Positions 50,880 through 62,655 of a DNA stretch of 64,000 bases are shown in pieces. The notes under the pieces were generated by a model. That model saw only the letters and a list, made by a program, of their open reading frames with translations, was not told the DNA's origin and did not search any database. Origin of the DNA: Leptodactylus fallax (Eukaryota; Chordata; Amphibia; Anura; Leptodactylidae). The stretch spans positions 1,890,501 to 1,954,500 of the forward strand of contig CAMRHE010000068.1 in NCBI GenBank assembly GCA_947044405.1. The letters are read 5' to 3'. Position numbers and translations under genes: made by a program. Position 1 is the first letter of the stretch. The number at the start of each line of letters is the position of its first letter.

Positions 50880-51000
50880 GAGAGAAGCCATGTGGGCTGT
50901 CATGTGGTTGTGAGGTGGCTGTCAGATGGTTGTCAGGTGACTGTCATGTACTTGTCATGTGGCTGTCAGGTGGCTGTTATGTACTTGTCATAGCTGTCAT
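50880..51000. repeat. Imperfect short repeat of GGCTGTCA(T/G)GT
   Basis: About ten irregular units of GTGGCTGTCAGGTGGCTGTT or GTACTTGTCATGT type within 120 bp. Confidence 0.75.
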
Positions 51001-51329
51001 GTAGCCATCTTCAGTCCACCCCAAAATGAACATGGACCCCAGACAAGATCCCCTACATACAGATATTGATCCCAGAGGGGATCCTGCCCCAACACTGAAT
51101 CCAAAATCCAAAGAAGACCACACCTGTGTACAGATCCCAGGTTGACACTCATGTATACAGACCCCCAAACCATTACATTCCAGTATACGGACCCCAAACC
51201 AGATCTACCTACACCAAATACAAGGCTACCCCTGTGTACAGACCACAGGATGATCCTCATGTATACAGACCCCAAACTGGATCTCCCTACAACCAATATG
51301 AGATAACCCGGCATACAGGCCCAAGACCA

Positions 51330-51970
51330 TTACCCTCCAGTATACAGACCTCAGACCATTGTCCTCCAGTATACAGACCCCAGACTAGACCGTTATGTAT
51401 ACAGACCCCAGACCATTACCCTCTAGTATACAGACCCCAGACCATTGTCCTCCAGTATACAGACCCCAGACTAGACCGTTATGTATACAGACCCCAGACC
51501 ATTACCCTCTAGTATACAGACCCCAGACCATTGTCCTCCAGTATACAGACCCCAGACTAGACCGTTATGTATACAGACCCCAGACCATTACCCTCTAGTA
51601 TACAGACCCCAGACCATTACTGTCCAGTATACAGACCCCAGACTAGACCGTTATGTATACAGACCCCAGACCATTACCCTCTAGTATACAGACCCCAGAC
51701 CATTACTGTCCAGTATACAGACCCCAGACTAGACCGTTATGTATACAGACCCCAGACCATTACCCTCTAGTATACAGACCCCAGACCATTACTGTCCAGT
51801 ATACAGACCCCAGACTAGACCGTTATGTATACAGACCCCAGACCATTACCCTCTAGTATACAGACCCCAGACCATTACTGTCCAGTATACAGACCCCAGA
51901 CTAGACCCTTATGTATACAGACCCCAGACCATTACCCTCTAGTACACAGACCCCAGACCCACACGTATAC
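51330..51970. repeat. 86-bp tandem repeat built from about 29-bp subunits
   Basis: The period of 86 bp is seen about seven times. Each period has three related subunits of AGTATACAGACCCCAGACCA type. The third carries CTAGACCGTTATG. Early copies have CATTGTCCTCCAG where later ones have CATTACTGTCCAG, a variant that spread through the array. Looser single subunits flank it from 51125. Confidence 0.93.
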
Positions 51971-52022
51971 AGACCAAATGCCAGCCCCGCCGACAACAAC
52001 AGATGTGTCTGCCCTAACCTAA

Positions 52023-54477
52023 GATAAAAACCCCAACTTAATCCTAACTTATCCAATTCAATACAGTGGGGAGACAAAAAGTGGCTTCGTGAAGCCTGGT
52101 AGAGTACACGTCAGCTTCACTGCGCATGCGCCAGACCTCATACACATGCACAGAGAAGCCAAGGTGTATGTCCGCAACTCCACTGAACCACTTTGGAGCA
52201 CCAGAGATAAGTCCTATAGATTCATTGGACTCATCGCTAGGTAAGTATCAAGGTTTTTTCTTTAATGTGGGCGCAGACAGCTTTACAATAAGGCTATATA
52301 GGACACTAAACCCTTGGTCCATAAGGTCCTGTGGCTGGTTTAGTTCCCAGATCTCCCAAACAGGTTCTCTTTAAGGACAATAATTTGGATTTGTGCAGTC
52401 CATACAGGATTATAGACATGAGCTGGGGTGTAGCTATAGGGGGTGCATTGGGGACAGTGCCCCGACCCTGGTGTCTGAGGGGTCTCAAAGTCCTCTCTGA
52501 ACATAAGGAGACCCCAGTATTATACGTGGCACATGGTAGGAGGGGGCCGTGGTACAGATCTTGCATTAGGGTCAGGTGGTCACGTCTGGATGTTACTTTT
52601 TTGGATTTATCGCAGGTCATTAACATATTGGCTACTTACCAACAAATACAATATCAGTTAATGTGTGTCTAATAATAGGGCGAAAAGTGGAAATTTCTGT
52701 AAACCTCATAAGACTTCAAGATTTTCACATTTTATTTATTTTATGCATTCACCGACCTGAGATTATTATTTTTGTGTCAATATTACAGAAATTTGGCTTA
52801 AACCAAGCACAACTAAATGTGTAACGATGCTGCCATCTAGAGGTGTAATAGTAAAACAGCAGGCTATGAAATTCTCTCTCTCTCTCTCTCTCTTTGTATA
52901 TACAAAACTAATATGAGCTTGACCTATAGAACCTATACAGTTAACGTCCACCATTTAACACCTTCTTGTTTTATGATCCAACATTCTGCTCAGGTTAATT
53001 TCTTAATGTGTCTTTGTATTTGTAAGAGCTTTGTTTTCCTGTTTATCCCAAAGTATAATAGTAGTTGTGGGAGGCGAACCCCAAAAGTTTTGGGTTCAGG
53101 TCGAACCTGAACCTTTTGGAAAATTTGTGTTGCATCCAGTTCTAACAGAATCCGTTCTGTCATCTCTATAAAAAAAGGAATTTAGAATATGGTTAACAGG
53201 ATTCCACTTCCCCATTTCTTTTGGTAACTGCTGATCTGTTTAGGTTCCAGACGTGCAGGTACTTAATAGGCTTTTTACACAGTCCTGTGTAGGTTTAGGG
53301 TTTTGTGGACTACAGTATTGCTAACATATGCATGCATCATTGTTGACCATTCCGATGGGAAGCAATGCCCTAAAGGTATCATTCTCATTGGATGACATCT
53401 AATTTTAACAATGTTAAGACAAGTCCCAGAGTTTTCACTATAAATTAAAAGAATTTGCTGCAGTTCATAGGGATGATCAATGAGGAACTTTAACATTGGA
53501 AAACTGGGAACTGTACCTAAAAGCTGGGAAGTAAGACCATTGGTTTTACTGTGCCTTCCCACTAGTCCATGTCATTTTTCCGGGTATTGTCTCAATGGCC
53601 AACCATTAGTGACTCAGATTGAAGATTTTAAGTCTAATGGTCAGTGGTCCCACCCAAAATCAGTAGACTGAATGTCTGGAGTATTTACAGAAACTGGTAG
53701 AGCAGCAAGTGGAGACAGGGATGTGTGGAGTACAGGAACTGAGACAGGAAACTAGTGAGACGGGTATAGATTTTCACGCTAGACTTATGGATTAGCTGTA
53801 AATTTGACAATTTATTTGTTATGAAATCTACAATAGATTTATTATACATCTGATCTTATACACACTCTAAATAAAATTCTTTAGGGCTATAAAGCAGTCC
53901 TAACATTCTTCATATTGTTTACTTTTTTTTTTTCATAAGCAACTATGTGGGGTCCCCCCATTTTTCTTATCCAGCTAGATACAATAAATCATCACCAGCA
54001 GCAGCAACCTGACATTACCAAGGTGCAAAAATCCATTTTGAGCTCTTTCAACCTAATAACGCCAACATGCAGCAGCCCCTGTACGCAGCCATCACAAAAT
54101 CGTCAGATACTGTAGAGTACCCTGCTCTTTCCAGGACCCCTGGTGGGGGTGAGTGCCTGGACAATAATAGGGGATTAGAGTTAACCTTAGTAATAGATTG
54201 CATAGGATAGGACGTCAATCCTACTCAGAGTTTACCCATTCCAGTGTGAACTGCAGCTCTTACTTGCCATACTTTTAATAGCAGCTGTAATGAGTACTGC
54301 AGTGGCTGTCCTATATACTTCAATAAGATAACTGCTTTAGAACTATGGCTGTTATTAAAGGTGAGCACTTCAGTTTACATCAGAACATTGATAAGAACAG
54401 CTGATAAGTTGTGGTCGGATCTAAAATTGGTGTCCTATCCTATGTAGGAACATCAATTTTAGAAAGCTAGATAACCC
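52023..54477. other. Intergenic stretch with dispersed repeats, no gene seen
   Basis: About 52420-52560 shares TATTATACGTGGCACATGGT and GGGGGCCGTGGTACAG-like segments with 56230-56350, marking a dispersed repeat. A (CT)n microsatellite is at about 52873-52893. About 53060-53170 has AACCTGAACC-type remnants of the hAT-like family. Nothing resembling an exon was found. Confidence 0.45.
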
Positions 54478-54862
54478 CTTTAAAGAGGACCTTTCATCAC
54501 CTCCACCATCTCAAACTTCTCGAGCCTCTACCATTCCTGAGCAAACAGTACTGTTATTTTTGGTGCCTATTATGCTAAATAGATTCTCTGATGTCAATTG
54601 GATGGTGTTAGGCAGGAGCATGCAAGAGGGTGTGATTCTATCATTGTCCACCTTGGAGACACACCTCCTTGCCTGCTCCTGCCTGACACCACCCACTTGA
54701 TATTAGAGAGTCTAAGTAGCATATCAGACACCAAAACTAGCTGCCCTGATTTTTCAGGAATGGTGGGGACTTGAGAAAAAATTCAACTTTGCTGAAATCA
54801 GTGGAGTGTAGGCTACTGAAGGAATAAAAGAATTGGAGTTGGTAGTGAAAAATCCTCTTTAA
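54478..54862. mobile_element. T2-like MITE just beyond the V2R stop codon
   Basis: The left end is TTTAAAGAGGACCTTTCATC and the right end on the other strand is ATTAAAGAGGATTTTTCACT. About 385 bp. The interior is partly self-complementary (TTGGATGGTGTTAGGCAGGA versus TCCTGCCTGACACCACCCAC). It may lie within the V2R 3' UTR. Confidence 0.7.
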
Positions 54863-54913
54863 TAATTAACATCTGCATAGGGATACTTTCTATTGGAATA
54901 CATCTCTATAATT

Positions 54914-55821
54914 TCACACAGTCCGGTTCTTTAGTATATAGGATTTTGTATTGATCTCAGGTCTGCAGAGAATAATATAACACTTTGGAAGGAATATACA
55001 GCCTAGGAGTCCAGCATTGGAAGTTAATATGGCAAATATCTCCACGGCCACCATGTATTTGCCTTTGGTGCTGAGATAAGCCGTGATCATGGCTATCCAG
55101 ACACTGCAGAACACCAGCATGCTGAAGGTGATGTACTTGGCCTCATTAAAAGTGTCCGGTAATGTCCTGGCTAAGAAAGCTATAATAAAACTAACAGCGG
55201 CCAGAATCCCCATATAACCCAGGACAGAGTAGAACCAAAAATCTGACCCTTCATTACACTGGACTACGATCTTCTCCTTATAAGAATGTGTGTCCAGCTC
55301 CTGGAAGGGAGGAGAGAGGGTCACCCAACTCATACAGATGACAACCTGGACAGAGGAGCAGATCAGGAGCACACTATTAGGGAGTTTTATCCCAGTCCAT
55401 GTTCTCCACACACTTCCAGGTTTGGTGGCCTTGAATGCAATGCAAACCATTATAGTCTTGGCCAACAATGAAGAGACAGATATTGAGAGTAGTATTCCAG
55501 CAGAGATCTGACGTAACATGCAGGTTATATCCACAGGACGACCAAGGAACAAGAAGACACAGAGGAAGCTCAGCATGATGGAGACCAGGAGGACAAAGCT
55601 CAGGTTCTTGTTATTCGCTCTTACAATGGGAGTGTCTTGATACTTAATAAAGATCCCCAATATGATTGCTGTCAATGTAAGAAGCAACATGGATCCTGAT
55701 AGAACAATCACTGATATCACATCATCAGAGTAAGAGAGAAATTCTATCAGTTTGGAGACACATAGAGTCTTGTTCTCATTGGGCCATTCATGGTCGGGAC
55801 ATCTCTCACACTTTTCATTGT
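54914..55821 (-). CDS. V2R exon 6 (linker, seven-helix domain, stop)
   Basis: 908 nt, acceptor CCTTCCTACAG, stop at 54914-54916. It starts DNEKCERCPDHEWPNENKTL, the second half of the cysteine-rich linker. Seven hydrophobic helices follow, for example VISVIVLSGSMLLLTLTAII and TFSMLVFCSVWIAMITAYLS. It ends SNAGLLGCIFLPKCYIILCR and PEINTKSYILKNRTV. The PKCYIIL(x)RPE motif at the end of helix 7 is typical of V2R/OlfC class C receptors. No frameshift or premature stop. Confidence 0.95.
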
Positions 55822-58800
55822 CTGTAGGAAGGACAATATAAGTAAAATTACATAACATGTCAACAAGATATCCTACTTCTCATCTTTATCTTCGTTTCTG
55901 GTGCTTTAGTTTTTAACTTTATCTACTCAGTGACCAGGTCCTTGATATTTTACAACTTTGGAACAGGACCTTGAAGCTACTGGTTTATTAAGTACAGTCA
56001 TTGCAAGTGGCTTCAGTAATTGTTATATACATGTAAGATTTTGTTCGCAACTTGCCATAGCTGTCCTTTTATAACAAAAGTTACACTGAAGCGGTGCATA
56101 CCATGGTCACACAGTGAGCCCTGTTGTCTTATAGTGTTCCCTGTCGGAGGTCCCATCAGGTGTGTCTTTCATCGGTATTTCACCAAGTAAACCTGAAAGA
56201 TTTCTAAGACTGACCAGGAGTATAGTTATAGGGGGTGCAGAGATAGCAATTGCTGGAGGCTGAAGGGGCCCAAAGGGCTCCCTATAATGTAGGAAGACAC
56301 CAGTATTATAGATAACACATGGTAAGTGGGGGCCCCATTACAGTTTTGCATTGGGGTGCAGGAGCATAAATTTGCGTCTCTGAGAATGACCCCATCCTAA
56401 GGGGATTTTACAAATAGGGAAATTTCCTTTAAGAATAGCTAAAATTTCAATTGTAGAAAAGCTTAACGTAACACTGATGAAATACACTGTTTCAACAAAA
56501 GTTATTTTGACCTATTCAATGGTTTGTGTTGTGTTATGTGTCAATTTAAAGTGAACCCAAGTTTTCATGGAAAGTTGAAAAAGGTGCAAGGTCTTGCTGG
56601 ACGCTCTATCTATATAATCCTTCATACATGGTGTCCTATCAGTTTTTCTGCTGGTAATAGCCCCATTACCACTGCAGCACATTTTGCATTTCTCTGTAAG
56701 GCAGAACAGAACAGTCCACCCTTCCCCCTCATCCATTATTACTACTACTGGATTTTTTACATGCAATTCTTTCAGAAGTAACTGTAAATGACTGAGGAAA
56801 GTCTATGTGACCTGATCCCCGACACAGTAAAAGAGAAATATGAGCACAATTAGAAAAGCTGCTTACTGTCTATGACTAACATTCCATCAGCAATAACACA
56901 AACAGCTAGTCAGAAATAGATAGAGGTAGATATACTCTCCTTACACTCATTGTAAGCCAAGAGACATTGCAGATTTCTTTCTGAGCAGTGTAGAGGCAGG
57001 GAGCACAGAGCAGAATAGCATATGTAAATATGCAAAGGATGTGAAGAGAGACATGCCCCTCCCTTCTCCAATCACTGTGTGAAGAGAAACTTGTCACTCC
57101 CCCTCCATCTCCTGTATTCTATCTTGTGCGTATTAGTTTCTAAAGACAGACCTTCCCTAGTAACAGGGGGTGAACAGCAAATTAGGGAAGATGCAGACAC
57201 CTAGTGGCAGGAACTTTAGAGAGGTTTTCAGTAAAAAAGGCAACTTTTATTTTAAATAAAGTGCTTTATATTTTGGCCCAGAATCACATGTTCTATTAAA
57301 TGAGACTAAGTTGTCTGATACATTAGTGACCACATAATGCCAATTTGAACTTTTGCTACATCTGTAAGCTATTTTCTAAATTCTATATATATCAAAAATT
57401 TGGACAGAAATTTCGACTACTTCTATTATTACTACTGCTACTACCATCACTACTTCTAGAAATGCTAGCATTACTGTAAAATCTACTAGTACTACTTCAG
57501 AGCGACATCTTATTGGAGAAGACAACAAAAGCAAATGAAAGGGTTGAGTTAACGTTGTGTCAAGTTAAACTGTACACACATGTATATATACATCTACTAC
57601 TATTTTAAATAATAATACAGTACCTACCAGACTTGTTGGATATTTCCCCTTCAGAACATTGAATACACTCATAACAACAATAATATATTGAATTGCCTGC
57701 GACTTTCCTACTTCCTGGTTGGCAACTTTTTGTACATTGGGCCTTTGGTATCTAAATGTAAGAGACAACAGATTTTCTTGATTGGATTTAATTAAGGAAA
57801 TTGATCTCTGATCCACACACTAACCTCCAATATTGTCTTACTAAATCTCCTCCACAGCAAAGGGAATGAGTCGCCCGAAAATGACCCATTTTTTTTTAAA
57901 TCAAGTTTAATGTTAAACAAATTTTTAAAGAATTTTTAGTGAGGTTTTTATAAAATTTCCATGTTATTATCTATATTTTAAAAATCCTGTAGTTCTGACT
58001 CTGGCCACTAAGCCAAATAATATGCAGAGACTTCCTGTTTTCTGTAGATGATTTGTCATGTCTTTTATCAGCACACTGATGATCACAGCTATCATGTATA
58101 TGTAGATAATACACCAGTCCAATAGGGGATTTCACTGCTTATCTACACCTCATTCTGACCTCTGTTCAGGTCACACGCATGCCTAGAAAACTCAATAAAA
58201 GTCAATAAAGTCTTCTTCAGACCATTGTGTCTATGGCCCATGGTCCATCTTCAGGAGTAGGGGGTCACACACTAACTATTTTAGAATTACTGGCAAGAGT
58301 TGGAATTGCAATAGTTTTTGAATTTAAAAAAAAATAAAGATAACATGGAAAATAAAAAAAATCACCAAAAATATTTTAAATATATGTTTGATATAAAAAC
58401 GTGATTTAAACAATAGGACATTTCCTAGCGACACTTTCCCTTCAAGCCCTTATGTATAGGAATCAAGCTAAACCTTCTATGATCTTTCAGTGGCTTCACA
58501 GTGTCAGCTACTTATTACACTAGGTGATATGTCCTATACTAACCCCGTTGATCAAGTTTTTGGAAATACATTTCTAAGGAATATGAGCTCTTAAAGGGCT
58601 ACGTGCACTTTACAGGTATGACAGAAGGCTCCATCAGCTGTCAATTACAATGAAGAGAATAAAGGTGACCTGGAACAGGGACTGAAGTCACCAGCCTGGC
58701 CACTGCTGCTAGATAGCAGAGGTGGTCTGAAACCTAGGCAATGAGCTGAAAACATTGCCACAATCAGCAGTATCTGACGAATAGAGCAAGACAGATAAAG

Positions 58801-61800
58801 CAATGTATTGGGTAAAACACCTTTTATACTTTGAGGTCTTTTCAGACCCTAGAGTATAACAATGTCATTTTTGGTTTGCGAGTGACGAACCCCCAAATTT
58901 TAGGTTAGGGACAACTTTTGGAATGTTCGGGTTGAATCCAGTTTGTTGCGAAATGACTCACCCATATCTGATTGTGACTATCACTATTATGGCTATCTGA
59001 AACAGCTGTGGTGGGACAATGGCGCAATAGATTGGGGAATGCCCGTATCCAGAGTGCAAAGCCCACAGAAAATTTGTAATGCGTTTTTTGACACAATGGA
59101 CTCAAATAACATTTTACCTCATTGTTGATGGTTTTCCACTTTATTATACTTTCGTTGATAGAGAAGGTTGGCATGTACGGCCTATCTAAAATTTCAGGCG
59201 AGATGTAGCCAACAATACTTGAGAACAATGTTTTATTGACTATAATGTGATTATGAATTTGGTAAACTTGTAAAATTTCTCCATAACTCGAGAAAATTAG
59301 TTTACCAAAAAATTCCAGATGTTTCAAAGCATAACGTACCTAGGCATTAAGAAATATAAAATATATATAAATACTCAAGTCAAGGGAGACGCACCAATGT
59401 CCTCTCCCACACCCCTGGGTGGAGAGAGTTGGAGTGGATTCAACCCTATTAACCCTATTAGTCCTAACTATGCATTTGTGAACCATTGCACAATATTCAG
59501 AACAGTTCTTATACACTAAGTATTTGTGCAAGTTGTATCTAACCTTTACAATTCTCTAAAAGGGATTTGTCAAGTTTTTTTTTTCCATGACACTATCTAT
59601 ATTTTTTAAAAATTGCTCTATCCTGCAATTTACACTCTGCCCATTAAGCCTAATAATATACTGATACTCGCCAATTCTGTAGGATATTTTTTTTCCAGCA
59701 GCAGCAGTCAAATCATTTACATCACAGACAGTATTACAATATATAATTTTTGATTATATATTTATAATCAATAAATAACAAATAACAAATTGGATCAGCC
59801 ACTAATGTAACTATACTGGCCATAGCAGTCCCAACCATGCCCCTATGTTAGGGGGCTCACAAGTCACCATTACCACACTAGGGATGATTAAACCTCGTTA
59901 CTCTTTGGTCCATGCATCATAAGTTTATTCCCCCTGCCCTCTGGTGCACTTGATTGAGACAGATGAAGAAGATTTATGTCTATCCTTTCAGAAAAGAAAA
60001 ATAATAACCATTTTATGGCAAAAATAGCAAGGTATAGCCATGGAGGGATTCTGTGGTGGAGGTTGTAGCACAAAAGGGGGTATGGTTACAATGTGGGGGG
60101 CAGCAACAGGAGACGGGAATGATGTGTGCCCAGACATGTTAGGAGTCGTCATGGTGGTCTGGGTCCAGAGAGAGAGAGGGAAAGGGTGATGTAAATGTAG
60201 CTAAAATGTATGGACAGGAAGAAATTTTCATACACAGTAATTTACGCTAAAACATTCCATATATTATGTGCCCAAAAAATAAGACTTATTTCCATATCTT
60301 ATGCAGCCAAACAAATGTCTATGTCACTTTTATGCACCTGGAATCGATAGGATGAGTCTGTTCGTGACCAGCTGCCTTGTGGATAGTGTATTAGATGTAG
60401 GGCGTTCACCATAAAGAATACTGCATTGAATACTGGATCAAAAATTTTATCATGTGGGTAATTCCAAGTATCCTTCATACGTTCCCGTCCTGTACAGTTG
60501 TGAAGGGATATTTCATAAATCCTTTCAAACAATTTATCTTTTGCTTTTTTCCCCGACGCACAGTGGTATTCTGTCATCCACAAATTCTCAAGTACCATAT
60601 CTTCTGGATAGTTTAAAGGATAGAAGCCATCAATGAAATGCTTGAGTTTTCTATTGTGTTTTGAGAATGCCTCCAGGGTCAAGCTTCCATTGAAGATCTC
60701 TGGATACTTCTCAATGAGGACAATATTTAGCCCCCAGGAAGGAGTTAAGATCATCGTAACGTTACTGAGCCATTTACCCAAAGGGGGTTCGAACATTAGA
60801 TCATGGTAAGTCCCACAAAGTATAACAGCCTTGACAGGAAATTTTTGAATCATTTCATAACCAGCAAACATATTCTGAAAAGTTTTCACAGGACTTCGGG
60901 ATATAAAAGCTATACAAATCTGATAGTATGTCAGAAATCGAGTTAACAAACTGGATTCCCTCTCTCCACTCTCATTACCAGATGTGATGATTCCAATCCA
61001 ATTCCATCCAAAGTGTTTGAGAAGTTTACATAAATTATGAAAAATGTCGTAATCTTTTTGAATTGTCCGGAAAAAATGTGGAAAATCATTTCTGTCGCTC
61101 AAGAGCATGTCTGTAGCTCCGTAACTGATCTATTTGATGGAAAGGAGTGAACATGTATTGGAAAAAATGGAGGTGCATTAGCTTACGTAGATATAAGCAG
61201 TGTCGGACTGGCCCACCAGAGTACCAGAGGATCCTCCGATGGGGCCCAGGCTCTAACACAGTAATGGTCCAGCAGAAGACACCCAAATATGAAGGTTACT
61301 ATGGTATATTCCTACAGGTTGTTGGAGGGTGGACCCAAAAATCCTCAATCCAACACTGCTTATAAAGACACAAAAATATATTCAGAAATAAATGTGACAT
61401 GTAATAATTATAAACCACTCATTGATCAATTTTTTTCTGTGCAAATGACCAATTTGATCTGTTGTGTCGGATTTTGGTCTGGTGGTTGATGTAATCTGCC
61501 TACTAATAAAGGATCAGATGTGATCTTTAGGTATGTCTTTTTTCTCTGGATCTTTTCTGCATCTGATAACCCCATGGGCAAAAACACTCTGCCCGAGATT
61601 CTGCTGAAATCGGCCGAGAGAAAAGTCCATCAAGCCGGACTTTTCTCTCTGCCGATTGCAGTATAAAATCGACGGAAACCAGGTGGAAGTCCGACAGACC
61701 AGGGTGACTGCTTTTTCAGGTGGACAGGGTTTTCGTCCTTCAGGCCCCCATGTGAACCCGAAGGATGGTAACCGAGCGCTAGTGTGACCCTAGTCATACT

Positions 61801-62655
61801 TCTACCTTTTTGGTCAATCCACTCCTGACTTTGACTTAAAAAATTGCAACAAAATCTGCAACAATAAAAGCTGCGTTTCCGCAAGTGGGGCCTCAGCCTT
61901 AAATGGGTTTTCCAGGATCACTGGAGAACCTAGGTGGGATCAGGGGTGGGCTAAAATAAAAGAAAGTGATACTAATCTACCTCCGTTCCTCCATTTGGGT
62001 GGCAAATCCCCCATTCCCTCCAGTGTTGGCAGTAGCTGGGCTGAGGGTCAGGTGACCACTGACGCTAATCTCTGGCCTCAGTAGTCACCTGTTGGGTACT
62101 AGTGAAGTCCTTTAGGTAGGTCTAAAATATTTTTGAATTTCAAGATTTTTCCATAAATAAAAATCAGAAAAACACCATTCACACTTATTACCCTCAACAC
62201 AGACAAGCTTAGTATTCAACGGCCATTATACTCACCACCAGATATCTATAAAGTAGAACTACCCTTTAACAGAAGAAAGTAATTCATAACCAAATGGAAG
62301 TTTGTGCAGGGGCCTCCTCTCAAGTGATCCTTGTTACATGTAAGCTTATGGCTCTTTACTCACCACCGGATATTTATACGCTGCCAATAGTTGGGCTATG
62401 GGTAAAGTTGTGGTTGAACTCTGGTCCCCAATAAACCCGGCTAATCTCCAGTTCTTTCTGCAGGAGTAGTTAGGGACGGTCACCTCGGGTCCTGATAACA
62501 TCTGTAATACATTTTTGATTGCTTTTCGAGGATGTGAACACGAGTCATAAATGTGATATCCCAGAGTCATATTGGGTAAGAATGTTGGGTCTTTGTTTAG
62601 CTGGTCAATAGCAAAAAGAAAAATTTGAAGATTCCTGTAGAACTGATACAGGGGC
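54914..62655 (-). CDS. Vomeronasal type-2 receptor (class C GPCR), exons 2-6
   Basis: The encoded protein is a pheromone/amino-acid receptor of vomeronasal or olfactory neurons. It has an extracellular Venus-flytrap ligand domain (exons 2-4), a nine-cysteine linker (exon 5 and start of exon 6) and a seven-helix membrane domain (exon 6). The exon sizes 292, 792, 222, 124 and 908 bp and their phases match the standard six-exon V2R plan. Together they give about 778 residues. Exon 1 (signal peptide, normally about 70 residues) was not found in the 1.35 kb left upstream. All five exons are open and all splice sites canonical, so the gene looks functional rather than one of the many V2R pseudogenes. 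A specific orthologue cannot be named because the family expands separately in each lineage. Confidence 0.93.
57628..57751 (-). CDS. V2R exon 5 (nine-cysteine NCD3G linker)
   Basis: 124 nt, the size found in nearly all V2R genes. Acceptor CATTTAG, donor CTG|GTAGGT. It encodes IPKAQCTKSCQPGSRKVAGN then SIYYCCYECIQCSEGEISNK and S. The C..C.PG.RK...CC..C..C.EGEISN pattern is the NCD3G signature. The last G joins exon 6 to form the Asp of DNEKC. Confidence 0.95.
59118..59339 (-). CDS. V2R exon 4 (end of ligand-binding domain)
   Basis: 222 nt (74 codons), acceptor AATGCCTAG, donor GAG|GTAAAA. It encodes VRYALKHLEFFGKLIFSSYG and continues to INESIIKWKTINNE. The I.W motif near the end is usual here. 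Conservation is lower than in neighbouring exons, as is normal for this part of V2Rs. Confidence 0.9.
60338..61129 (-). CDS. V2R exon 3 (core of Venus-flytrap domain)
   Basis: 792 nt (264 codons), acceptor CATCAAATAG, donor CAG|GTGCAT. It starts ISYGATDMLLSDRNDFPHFF, the V2R signature ISY(A/G)(S/A)T..LLSD...FP.F(Y/F)RT. It continues with HFGWNWIGIITSGNESGE, CGTYHDLM, a HCASGKKAKDK segment and DPVFNAVFFMVNALH. Potential N-glycosylation sites are NES, NVT, NGS and NCT. Confidence 0.95.
61194..61364. mobile_element. MITE with AAGCAGTGT ends in V2R intron 2
   Basis: The left end is ATAAGCAGTGTCGGACTGGC, and the right end on the other strand is ATAAGCAGTGTTGGATTGAG. About 171 bp. CAGTGTYGGA ends hint at a hAT element, but no clear 8-bp duplication is seen. 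Confidence 0.65.
61680..61800. mobile_element. Fragment of the MITE family seen at 48.2 kb
   Basis: Shares ATGTGAACCCGAAGGATGG and CGAGCGCTAGTGTGACC, corresponding to the TGAACGCTGGTGTGAACC end at 48400. The other end was not resolved. Confidence 0.45.
62364..62655 (-). CDS. V2R exon 2 (first part of ligand-binding domain)
   Basis: 292 nt, acceptor TTCTGACAG, donor GTG|GTGAGT. It encodes PLYQFYRNLQIFLFAIDQLN then KDPTFLPNMTLGYHIYDSC and ends GFIGDQSSTTTLPIAQLLAA with YKYPV. FAI(D/E)..N..P.(L/F)LPN.TLGY.IYDSC and GFIGD.SS are strong V2R signatures. The first G completes a codon from the missing exon 1. Confidence 0.95.

Noticed and set aside
51126..52022. Series of 65-128-codon frames with YRPQT repeats
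   Set aside because: By-product of the 86-bp tandem repeat.
55286..55511. Plus-strand frames of 61 and 73 codons
   Set aside because: Antisense shadows of V2R exon 6.
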